The position numbers were made by a program, and so were the translations under genes. Of a stretch of DNA of 64,000 nt, positions 42,569 to 50,952 are shown in pieces. Source of the DNA: Pedobacter sp. Leaf41 (lineage in GTDB: Bacteria; Bacteroidota; Bacteroidia; Sphingobacteriales; Sphingobacteriaceae). The stretch lies in contig NZ_LMLE01000009.1 in the NCBI RefSeq assembly GCF_001422545.1, positions 62,001 to 126,000 of the forward strand, read 5' to 3'. Every line of letters starts with the position of its first letter. Within the stretch, counting starts at the first letter, position 1. A model generated the notes under the pieces. It made no database searches, was not told the DNA's origin, and saw only the letters and a program-made list of their open reading frames with translations.

Positions 42569-43342
42569 TTAGTAACTTTTTAATCGTTCTAAACGCTGGT
42601 TTGCTTTGTCTTTATCGTTTAGTTTTTCACCCGTGTACAATGGTTTTTCCCAATCGCCATACATGGGGTTTGGTAACACAATAAATTTGATCCCAAAAAG
42701 GTTTTGATTTGCATTTACCTGATCGAAAATATTCTTCTGTTCACGATAAAAAATATTAGAAAAATCGCTCAAATTATCGCCACAAAGCAAGAGCATATCA
42801 TGAGTTTCAGCAACTTTTTGGCGTCGAGGTTCCTTATTTGACGTTCCTTTTGAAACCAATAAATGCGCAGCATCTGCATAAGGAAAACCAAAAGCCTGTA
42901 AATTTTTAAGCGTTGCGGCATAATCCTTTTCATCGCGATTGCTCAGATAAAAAGTCTCAATATTTTTTGAAGCTGCGAATTTTAAAAAAGCCAACGCACC
43001 AGGTACGGTATCAGCTTTAACTAAGCCTGTCCACGCAGTCCAGTCTGCTGGATTATAACTCAGTCCTTTCTTAATTTCGTGTCCTTGAAATGGAGAATTA
43101 TCCAAAACGGTTTCATCTATATCTACAATAACGCAATTCGGTTTCTTACTCGTATCTGCCCACATTGCTTCTTTTAGTGACAAACGAGCGAAGTTATAAG
43201 CCTGAAAACATAACGCCCTATATTCGCCACTGGTTTGCTGCCAAAGTACGGCATTAGTGTAATCTCTGGCTGGGTTTTGAGCTTGTGCAAAAGAGAAAAT
43301 TGGAACAATGCCTAGCATCCAAATTAACATGTATTTTTTCAT
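42569..43342 (-). CDS. 5'-nucleotidase of the e(P4) acid phosphatase family
   Basis: 257 residues. Class B HAD motif DIDETVLDN with Asp74 and Asp76 as nucleophile and acid, preceded by NCVIV, and LSNRDEKD and LLCGDNLSDF later in the fold. The e(P4) family hydrolyses nucleoside monophosphates at the surface. It has a signal peptide (cleavage near FA-QAQN) but no lipobox cysteine, so unlike the Haemophilus protein it is probably periplasmic. Confidence 0.9.
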   Translation of the reverse strand: MKKYMLIWMLGIVPIFSFAQAQNPARDYTNAVLWQQTSGEYRALCFQAYNFARLSLKEAMWADTSKKPNCVIVDIDETVLDNSPFQGHEIKKGLSYNPADWTAWTGLVKADTVPGALAFLKFAASKNIETFYLSNRDEKDYAATLKNLQAFGFPYADAAHLLVSKGTSNKEPRRQKVAETHDMLLLCGDNLSDFSNIFYREQKNIFDQVNANQNLFGIKFIVLPNPMYGDWEKPLYTGEKLNDKDKANQRLERLKSY

Positions 43343-43379
43343 AGGTTTTCTTATTTAATCGAAGGTAAGATTTGCAAGT

Positions 43380-44510
43380 TTAATCATTCAAAAAACTTGC
43401 CTTTTCTGCTTTCGATATCAACAAAGTTTCAGCATCAGGATAAGCTTGCGTAAAAGTTACCGGAAACTTATTCTTTCCTTTTTCATTCCATTTAAATTCA
43501 ACTGCCAACAACTTATTATTTGTTTTTTCAATATAATCTATCTCCTGTTGTTGAGTGGTTCTCCAAAAAAATACATTAGCCTCTATTTGATTCTGGTGTA
43601 AATATTTCATTCTTTCCGCAATCATATAATTTTCAAATAATGCACCCACATCATTTCGGTTTGTTAATGCATTAAAATTTCTGGTGATGGCATTAACAAT
43701 ACCGGTATCATAAAAATAGATTTTCTTATTTTTCTTTATCTCATTCCTCACATTTCCAGAAAATGCAGACAAGGTAAATACCACAAAAGATTTCTCTAAT
43801 AAACTAATGTATTTGTCAACTGTTTTTTGGTCGGCTTTTACCAATTGTGCCAGTTCGGAAAAATTAACTTCGCTTCCAATCTGTAAAGCCAAAGCCTTAA
43901 CAATTTTTTCGAACAATAGAGGCTTCTTCACTTCTTCCAAAGCAAATAAATCCTTATACAAATAACTATCTGCTAACAGTTTTAGATGTTCTTCTGCATT
44001 TATAGCATCACTTATTACTTCGGGATAAGAACCATAAAGCAATCTCTGCTCTAAGGAACGTTCTTCTGTTAAAAAATCGGTATGGTTAACCAACTCTCCA
44101 TAAGAAAATGGCAAAAGCATCATCTCATATTTTCTACCAGTTAAAGGTTCATTAATTTTACCAGAAAGTTCAAAAGCTGATGAGCCAGTTGCGATAACTT
44201 GAACTTGCTTGAATCTATCAACAATAATCTTTATCAGCAGACCAACATCCGCTATTCGTTGAGCTTCATCTATAAATAACACTTCATAATCTCCAAGTAA
44301 TTGAGCAATTTGAATAGCATTTGGTTTAGCTAAATTTTCTCTTACATCAGCGTCATCGCCATTAAGATATAAAGTCTTTTTATTAACCTTGGCCAATAAC
44401 TGCTCTACAAAAGTTGTTTTACCCGTTTGTCTTGGTCCGAAGACTATAAATGCTTTGCCTTTAAAAAGTCTGGCTAATGCATAATCTAACTGTTTCCTTA
44501 TTATCATCAT
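43380..44510 (-). CDS. AAA ATPase with DUF4143 domain
   Basis: 376 residues. Walker A GPRQTGKTT (25-32), Walker B EVLFIDEAQRI and sensor ATGSSAFEL in the N-terminal ATPase, then DUF4143 helical regions (LLLDLFALEEVKK-like, winged-helix KADQKTVDKYISLLEKSFVV) and a C-terminal nuclease-like segment (TTQQQEIDYIEK, AVEFKWNEK). The last part resembles the PD-(D/E)XK motif (E-x-D, then E-x-K). Function in the family is unclear. Its promoter lies beside three 32-bp tandem repeats. Confidence 0.88.
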   Translation of the reverse strand: MMIIRKQLDYALARLFKGKAFIVFGPRQTGKTTFVEQLLAKVNKKTLYLNGDDADVRENLAKPNAIQIAQLLGDYEVLFIDEAQRIADVGLLIKIIVDRFKQVQVIATGSSAFELSGKINEPLTGRKYEMMLLPFSYGELVNHTDFLTEERSLEQRLLYGSYPEVISDAINAEEHLKLLADSYLYKDLFALEEVKKPLLFEKIVKALALQIGSEVNFSELAQLVKADQKTVDKYISLLEKSFVVFTLSAFSGNVRNEIKKNKKIYFYDTGIVNAITRNFNALTNRNDVGALFENYMIAERMKYLHQNQIEANVFFWRTTQQQEIDYIEKTNNKLLAVEFKWNEKGKNKFPVTFTQAYPDAETLLISKAEKASFLND

Positions 44511-44524
44511 AATTTCGTCACATA

Positions 44525-44532
44525 CAAAAGTA
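44525..44532 (-). promoter_or_regulatory. Predicted promoter of the AAA/DUF4143 gene
   Basis: -7 element TACTTTTG on the minus strand, 15 bases from the ATG, and a TTG (from ATTG, near 44549) about 16 bases further upstream at the -33 position. The -33 region sits inside the first 32-bp repeat. Confidence 0.55.
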
Positions 44533-44536
44533 TAAT

Positions 44537-44610
44537 AATTTTGGAATACAATCCATAATTATCATAATAATTTTGGAATACAATCCATAATTATTATAAT
44601 AATTTTGGAT
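44537..44610. repeat. 32-bp tandem repeat over the AAA/DUF4143 promoter
   Basis: AATTTTGGAATACAATCC starts at 44537 and again at 44569, and AATTTTGGAT at 44601: a 32-base period, two full copies and part of a third. Each unit contains GGA-6 bases-TCC dyad symmetry. It may be an operator. Confidence 0.8.
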
Positions 44611-44628
44611 TTTGCAGATATATGCCAT

Positions 44629-44664
44629 TAAAAAAAGCCCATTACAATTAAGAAATGGGCTTTT
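44629..44664 (-). terminator. Terminator after atpG
   Basis: AAAAGCCCATT and AATGGGCTTTT around a ten-base loop; the A-run at 44629-44635 becomes a T-run on the minus strand. Confidence 0.85.
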
Positions 44665-44697
44665 AATATTTTAATGGCTCAAGACCAGAGACTAAAC

Positions 44698-45591
44698 TTA
44701 TCCGTTCAATGCTGCTGCACCACTTACAATCTCCGTTAACTCAGTTGTAATCGCTGCCTGACGAGCTTGGTTATAAGAAAGTTTCAAGGCCTTCAACAAC
44801 TCGCCAGCATTTTCAGTGGCTTTATCCATTGATGTCATACGAGCACCATGTTCAGATGCGTGAGAATCTAACACCGCTTTGTATAACTGAATTTTAATAG
44901 ACTTAGGGATTAATTGCTCTACAATTTCTTCCTGAGAAGGCTCTAAAATATAATCTACATTTGCTGCCTTTTTCTCTTCTTTAGTTTCTGCAACTGCTTC
45001 TACTTTTGGAAGAGGCAATAATTGTTCAGTAGTAATAAACTGTACGGCTGCGTTTCTAAAACGATTATAAACTACTTCCACTTTATCAAACTCGCCCTTT
45101 AAAAAGCCAGCCATAATCGCATCTGTAATCTTAGTTACGTTTTCAAAAGTTAAAGCAGAATATACTTCATTATTGTTGCCGATAACATTGTATTTACGTT
45201 TTTCGTAAAAATCCTGAGTTTTCTTACCTATAGAAATAATGCTTACGTTACCGTTTTTAAACTGTTCGCTATATTTCTCAGCAATTAAATTATTGGCCGC
45301 TTTAATTACGTTCATGTTAAAAGCACCAGCCAAACCACGGTTTGATGATACCGTCACAATTAAAACCTTATTAGGTTCACGCTCTTGGATAAAAGGTGAT
45401 GAAGAACCTTCCAAACTTGCGGAAAGATTTCCTAAAATCTCTTTCAGTTTAGTTGCATAAGGACGTAAAGCGATAATTGCATTTGTAGCACGTTTCAACT
45501 TAGCCGCCGAAACCATTTTCATAGCTTTGGTGATTTGCTGTGTTGATTGTACCGATGCAATCCGGTTTCTTACTTCTTTTAAATTAGCCAT
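44698..45591 (-). CDS. atpG: ATP synthase gamma chain
   Basis: 297 residues. N-terminal helix NRIASVQSTQQITKAMKMVSA and C-terminal helix YNQARQAAITTELTEIVSGA are the diagnostic coiled-coil shaft halves. It rotates inside the alpha3-beta3 ring. Last gene of the minus-strand operon. There is no atpD (beta) or atpC (epsilon) after it; in Bacteroidota these are usually at another locus. Confidence 0.97.
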   Translation of the reverse strand: MANLKEVRNRIASVQSTQQITKAMKMVSAAKLKRATNAIIALRPYATKLKEILGNLSASLEGSSSPFIQEREPNKVLIVTVSSNRGLAGAFNMNVIKAANNLIAEKYSEQFKNGNVSIISIGKKTQDFYEKRKYNVIGNNNEVYSALTFENVTKITDAIMAGFLKGEFDKVEVVYNRFRNAAVQFITTEQLLPLPKVEAVAETKEEKKAANVDYILEPSQEEIVEQLIPKSIKIQLYKAVLDSHASEHGARMTSMDKATENAGELLKALKLSYNQARQAAITTELTEIVSGAAALNG

Positions 45592-45600
45592 TCTTTAATA

Positions 45601-45657
45601 AGTGTAAAGTAAAAAGTTAAAAGTGTAAAGTTTGAACTTTCTACTTTTAACTTTAGA
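45601..45657. repeat. Word-type inverted repeat between atpA and atpG
   Basis: AAAGTTAAAAGTGTAAAGTT (45613-45632) and AACTTTCTACTTTTAACTTT (45635-45654) pair with few mismatches. Each arm is built of AAAGT-like words. Confidence 0.7.
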
Positions 45658-45663
45658 CTCTAT

Positions 45664-47238
45664 TTAGTATTTACTTGAAATCTCTTTTGCTACTGTATCT
45701 AAAACGCCAGTAATGGTATCATCAAATTTACCAGCTTTTAAAGCCGCTAATGTTTCTGGATGACGCATTTCTAATTGAGTTAAATATTCAGTTTCAAATT
45801 CTTTAACCTTGTTAACAGGAACGCTACGCATTAAATTTTTAGTACCTGCATAAACAATTGCAACTTGTTTCTCTACCGTAAATGGAGAAAACTGCGCTTG
45901 TTTTAACATCTCCACGTTACGCGCACCTTTATCTAACACTGATTTCGTCGCAGCATCTAAGTCAGAACCGAATTTGGAGAAAGCCTCCAATTCGCGGTAT
46001 TGAGCCTGATCTAACTTTAAAGTACCTGCTACTTTTTTCATCGATTTAATTTGAGCATTACCACCCACACGTGATACCGAAATACCTACGTTAATAGCCG
46101 GACGAATACCAGAGTTGAACAAGTTCGACTCTAAGAAAATCTGACCATCAGTAATCGAAATTACGTTGGTTGGAATATAGGCAGAAACGTCACCTGCTTG
46201 AGTTTCGATAATTGGTAAAGCTGTTAATGAACCACCACCTTTAACGATATGTCTAATCGATTCTGGTAAATCATTCATGTCTTTAGCGATATCATCATTC
46301 GCGTTAATTTTCGCAGCTCTTTCTAACAAACGACTGTGTAAGTAGAAGACGTCACCTGGATAAGCCTCACGGCCCGGTGGACGACGAAGTAATAATGACA
46401 CCTCACGGTAAGCAACTGCCTGTTTAGACAAATCATCATAAACAATTAAAGCTGGTCTACCTGTATCACGGAAAAACTCACCAATTGCAGCACCAGCGAA
46501 CGGAGCATAAAACTGCATTGGAGCAGGATCAGCAGCCGAAGCAGCAACAACGACTGTATATGGTAAAGCGCCATTTTCTTCAAGTGTACGTACAATGTTA
46601 GCAACGGTAGAGTTTTTCTGACCTATAGCTACATAAATACAAAACACAGGCTGGCCTGCTTCATAAAATTCTTTTTGGTTAATAATAGTATCAATACAAA
46701 CAGCCGTTTTACCAATCTGACGATCGCCGATAACCAACTCACGTTGACCACGACCAATTGGAATCATTGCATCAATTGCTTTAATACCCGTTTGTAAAGG
46801 CTCATTAACCGGCTGACGATAAATTACACCCGGTGCTTTACGCTCTAAAGGCATCTCGTAAGTTTCACCTAAGATTGGGCCTTTACCATCTAAAGGCTCA
46901 CCCAAAGTGTTCACTACGCGACCAAGCATACCTTCACCAACTTTAATAGAGGCAATTTTTTTGGTACGTTTAATGGTATCGCCTTCTTTAATCTCGTCAG
47001 ATGCACCCAAAAGTACCACACCAACGTTATCTTCTTCAAGGTTTAATACAATGCCTTGCAGGCCGTTTGCAAATTCAACCAACTCACCCGATTGAACTTT
47101 AGTTAAACCGTAAACACGGGCAATACCGTCGCCCACTTGCAACACGGTACCAACTTCTTCCAGTTCGGTTTCTGATTTGAAGCCCGCCAATTGCTGTCTG
47201 ATAATTGCCGAAACTTCGTCTGGTCTTACCTCTACCAT
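45664..47238 (-). CDS. atpA: ATP synthase alpha chain
   Basis: 524 residues. P-loop [10 protein letters not shown] at about 169-178, [33 protein letters not shown] and the arginine-finger region SVSRVGG. Catalysis itself needs the beta subunit, encoded elsewhere. It is separated from atpH by 214 bases that hold copy 4 of the composite repeat. Confidence 0.98.
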   Translation of the reverse strand: MVEVRPDEVSAIIRQQLAGFKSETELEEVGTVLQVGDGIARVYGLTKVQSGELVEFANGLQGIVLNLEEDNVGVVLLGASDEIKEGDTIKRTKKIASIKVGEGMLGRVVNTLGEPLDGKGPILGETYEMPLERKAPGVIYRQPVNEPLQTGIKAIDAMIPIGRGQRELVIGDRQIGKTAVCIDTIINQKEFYEAGQPVFCIYVAIGQKNSTVANIVRTLEENGALPYTVVVAASAADPAPMQFYAPFAGAAIGEFFRDTGRPALIVYDDLSKQAVAYREVSLLLRRPPGREAYPGDVFYLHSRLLERAAKINANDDIAKDMNDLPESIRHIVKGGGSLTALPIIETQAGDVSAYIPTNVISITDGQIFLESNLFNSGIRPAINVGISVSRVGGNAQIKSMKKVAGTLKLDQAQYRELEAFSKFGSDLDAATKSVLDKGARNVEMLKQAQFSPFTVEKQVAIVYAGTKNLMRSVPVNKVKEFETEYLTQLEMRHPETLAALKAGKFDDTITGVLDTVAKEISSKY

Positions 47239-47452
47239 AGTTTTAATTATATCTTTTTGTAAATGTAAATCTTGTAGTTCTTTTGTTATTCTAGTCCCTC
47301 TTTCAGCTTAACTTTTGTCCTTCAACTACGCTCAGGATGACAAAAATACCGCTGTCAGTCGGGTTTATATATTATTGCGCTGTAGTTCCTTTGTTATTTC
47401 AGTATCCCTCAAAGTTTAACAAAGTCAATCTTAATACGAGATACTCATATTT
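47239..47452. other. Repeat-filled spacer between atpH and atpA
   Basis: 214 bases with no ORF. It holds composite repeat copy 4 (47289-47369) and, around it, a duplicated left-arm word: TGTAGTTCTTTTGTTATTCT (near 47272-47291) and TGTAGTTCCTTTGTTATTTC (47381-47400). Other spacers in this operon are under 100 bases. Confidence 0.7.
47289..47369 (+). repeat. Composite interspersed repeat, copy 4 (inside atp operon)
   Basis: Left arm TTCTAGTCCCTCTTTCAGCT, an inner TTTTGTC/GACAAAA-ended hairpin with CTACGCTCAGGATGAC, then TACCGCTGTCAGTCGGGTTT as the right arm. Confidence 0.75.
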
Positions 47453-47992
47453 CTAAGCAGCAAATTCTTTTTTAAGTTTGCTTAAACTACTTGCAATACT
47501 TGCATCAAATTGCCTATCACCCACTTTTAAAATAAACCCACCAATTAGCTTCTCATTAATTTTTTCTTTAACGATAACTTCATTAGCACCTAACTCTCTT
47601 TTTACAATGGCGATAATCTCCTGCTTAGCAGTTGCGCTTAAAGCAGTTGCTGTAGTTACATCAGCAGTTACAATACCTTTAATTTTATTATACTGTTGAA
47701 TAAATTGTTTTGCAGTAGCAAATAAAATAGCCGAACGGCCTTTGTTAACAACAATTTTAAAAAAAGTAAGGGTCAACTTACCAAGCTTGTCAGCAAAAAT
47801 TCCATTCAATATGCCAATTTTTTTATCTAAAGGCACAATTGGGTTCTTCAATATCGCTTCTAGTTCAGGAGTTTCATCAACTACTTTTTCAAATAAAACC
47901 ATATCATTATAAGATTCAGCCAGGCCGTTATTTTCAACAGCTAAGTCGATTAATGATTTGGCATACCTGCCTGCTACTTTAATTTCTGACAT
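47453..47992 (-). CDS. atpH: ATP synthase delta chain
   Basis: 179 residues. N-terminal VAGRYAKSLIDLAVEN is the family signature, and the C-terminus GFILKVGDRQFDASIASSLSKL is typical. It links the peripheral stalk (subunit b) to the alpha ring. Part of the minus-strand ATP synthase operon. Confidence 0.94.
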   Translation of the reverse strand: MSEIKVAGRYAKSLIDLAVENNGLAESYNDMVLFEKVVDETPELEAILKNPIVPLDKKIGILNGIFADKLGKLTLTFFKIVVNKGRSAILFATAKQFIQQYNKIKGIVTADVTTATALSATAKQEIIAIVKRELGANEVIVKEKINEKLIGGFILKVGDRQFDASIASSLSKLKKEFAA

Positions 47993-47998
47993 ATTTTT

Positions 47999-48077
47999 AG
48001 GTGTGAGATATGAGAGGTGAGATGAAAGATGTGAGAATCAATCTCAAATCTAATGTCTAATGTCTCAAATCTATTTT
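47999..48077. repeat. Word-type spacer between atpF and atpH
   Basis: Words GTGAGATATGAGAGGTGAGA and complementary CTCAAATCTAATGTCTAATG make a diverged inverted repeat. Similar in style to the comB-gcvT spacer. Confidence 0.6.
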
Positions 48078-48085
48078 CTCAAAAC

Positions 48086-48580
48086 TTAATTTAATTCAAC
48101 GTCTTTTAACAAATTAGCTACTAAAGCTTCTTGTTTTGTTTTATCATCCAACTGGTTACGCAAAACACGTTCAGCAATTTCTAATGATAAAGTAGAAACC
48201 TGATCTTTCACTTCAGCCAAAGCCACTTTCTTTTGGTTTTCAATCTCGATTTTTGCTTTCTCGATTAATTTAGAACCTTCTATTTGTGCTTGTTTTTTAG
48301 CCTCGTTTAAGATACTATCTTTTAGCGTTTTGGCTTCTTTCAAAATCTCATCGCGTTCAGCACGTGCTTGTTGCATCAAATCTTGATTTTGAGCAGTTAA
48401 ACGAGCCATTTCTTGCTTAGCTAACTCCGCTTTATTTAAAGCCTCATCAATACTTTGCTCACGCTCATGAATAGCTCCTAAAATTGGCTTCCATGCAAGT
48501 TTTCTAAGTAATAGTAATAGGAAAATAAAAGCTAATGCTGTCCAGAAAACCAATCCAATACTTGGGGTAACTAATTCCAT
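48086..48580 (-). CDS. atpF: ATP synthase subunit b
   Basis: 164 residues: one N-terminal transmembrane helix (about 8-27) followed by a long charged coiled coil (EREQSIDEALNKAELAKQEM onward). Peripheral stalk of the F1Fo enzyme. It lies between atpE and atpH, as expected. Confidence 0.95.
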   Translation of the reverse strand: MELVTPSIGLVFWTALAFIFLLLLLRKLAWKPILGAIHEREQSIDEALNKAELAKQEMARLTAQNQDLMQQARAERDEILKEAKTLKDSILNEAKKQAQIEGSKLIEKAKIEIENQKKVALAEVKDQVSTLSLEIAERVLRNQLDDKTKQEALVANLLKDVELN

Positions 48581-48665
48581 TTTTTATATTTTTTTATTGA
48601 CTTTTTCGTTAAAATCGGGAAAACAACCAATCGTTGAATTCCCGATTAATAATTCTAAATTGCTA

Positions 48666-50085
<1,420 letters not shown>

Positions 50086-50099
50086 TTATTGGCAGTTTT

Positions 50100-50489
50100 T
50101 TACTTTAAATTTTGGTGGCGCAAGTTACGCAACAAACAGTATATTTCAAAGGCCGTAAACAATAAATACACAGAAAAAAAATTTAGTGCAAAAAGTAGCC
50201 CGTTTCCCTTTGCTTTTATACTGTATACCAGCACAAAAGCCATACAAAAAATCATCTTCACTGCAATTGATCCCATGATCGCCATCACACCAACCTCAGG
50301 ATCGCGTTTTATACCGATTGCAACCAGCATATATGCGATGTAGGTGATGCCAGCCATAAAGCCGAAAATTACCCAAAAATTCTTAACCAAAATCTGCTTT
50401 TCAGGGAAAATGTTGGGCAAAACAGCGATTATCGCTATCAGTATTCCAACAAAAATGAAGTAGATGCTTGTAAACTTGGTTAGCGTCAA
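50100..50489 (-). CDS. AtpI-like accessory membrane protein
   Basis: 129 residues, four predicted transmembrane helices with SIYFIFVGILIAII at the start. Its place between atpZ-like and atpB genes fits AtpI, an assembly factor for the c ring. The start is a TTG at 50489; the only other in-frame choice would be internal. A -7 motif lies 32 bases upstream. Confidence 0.68.
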   Translation of the reverse strand: MTLTKFTSIYFIFVGILIAIIAVLPNIFPEKQILVKNFWVIFGFMAGITYIAYMLVAIGIKRDPEVGVMAIMGSIAVKMIFCMAFVLVYSIKAKGNGLLFALNFFSVYLLFTAFEIYCLLRNLRHQNLK

Positions 50490-50520
50490 AGGAATAATTC
50501 TTTACAATTAAAAACTTTGG

Positions 50521-50528
50521 CAAAGATA
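50521..50528 (-). promoter_or_regulatory. Predicted -7 element within the atp leader
   Basis: TATCTTTG on the minus strand, 32 bases before the AtpI-like start, suggesting that the main operon may start here rather than at the atpZ-like gene. Confidence 0.45.
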
Positions 50529-50621
50529 AGATTTAAGGATGAAATATTGTTAACTTGTTTGATTTCTAAATAGTTTACCACACAACCAAAGAACAACTGA
50601 GCGACTTAAGATTGGCACGGT

Positions 50622-50843
50622 TTATCGCGTAGCTTGCTTTATAGCCTGATATAATGCGATGCCCACACCGGCGAGCGCAAATGCCGCTGTTATTAATTTT
50701 GTTCTACTATTTCGATGTTCATCTATTTTGTAGCCTATAAAAGTTAACAATCCAATAGTAGCAATCATTTGAAAGCCTATGGCAGAATATTTTGCCGCTG
50801 CATTTACTTTTTTTGATGTATCTTCTTCTTTAGGATTTTCCAT
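50622..50843 (-). CDS. AtpZ/AtpI-family small membrane protein
   Basis: 73 residues with two transmembrane helices: FQMIATIGLLTFIGYKIDEH and ITAAFALAGVGIALYQAIKQ. The pattern 'AxxYSAIGFQM ... GYKID' is that of AtpZ-type proteins at the head of ATP synthase operons, proposed to carry Mg2+ or Ca2+ with AtpI. It is divergent from the SprE gene. Confidence 0.78.
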   Translation of the reverse strand: MENPKEEDTSKKVNAAAKYSAIGFQMIATIGLLTFIGYKIDEHRNSRTKLITAAFALAGVGIALYQAIKQATR

Positions 50844-50952
50844 TTATAAATGCAATAATTAAGTTAACTTTGAATAATTAAGTTTTGCCAGCAAAGAAAA
50901 TTTTTTTGCTAAATTTTGTTTATTGTATATCCACTAACGCGACTGATTATAC

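Noticed and set aside
44537..44610. Possible CRISPR from 32-bp tandem units
   Set aside because: The units are directly adjacent without spacers.
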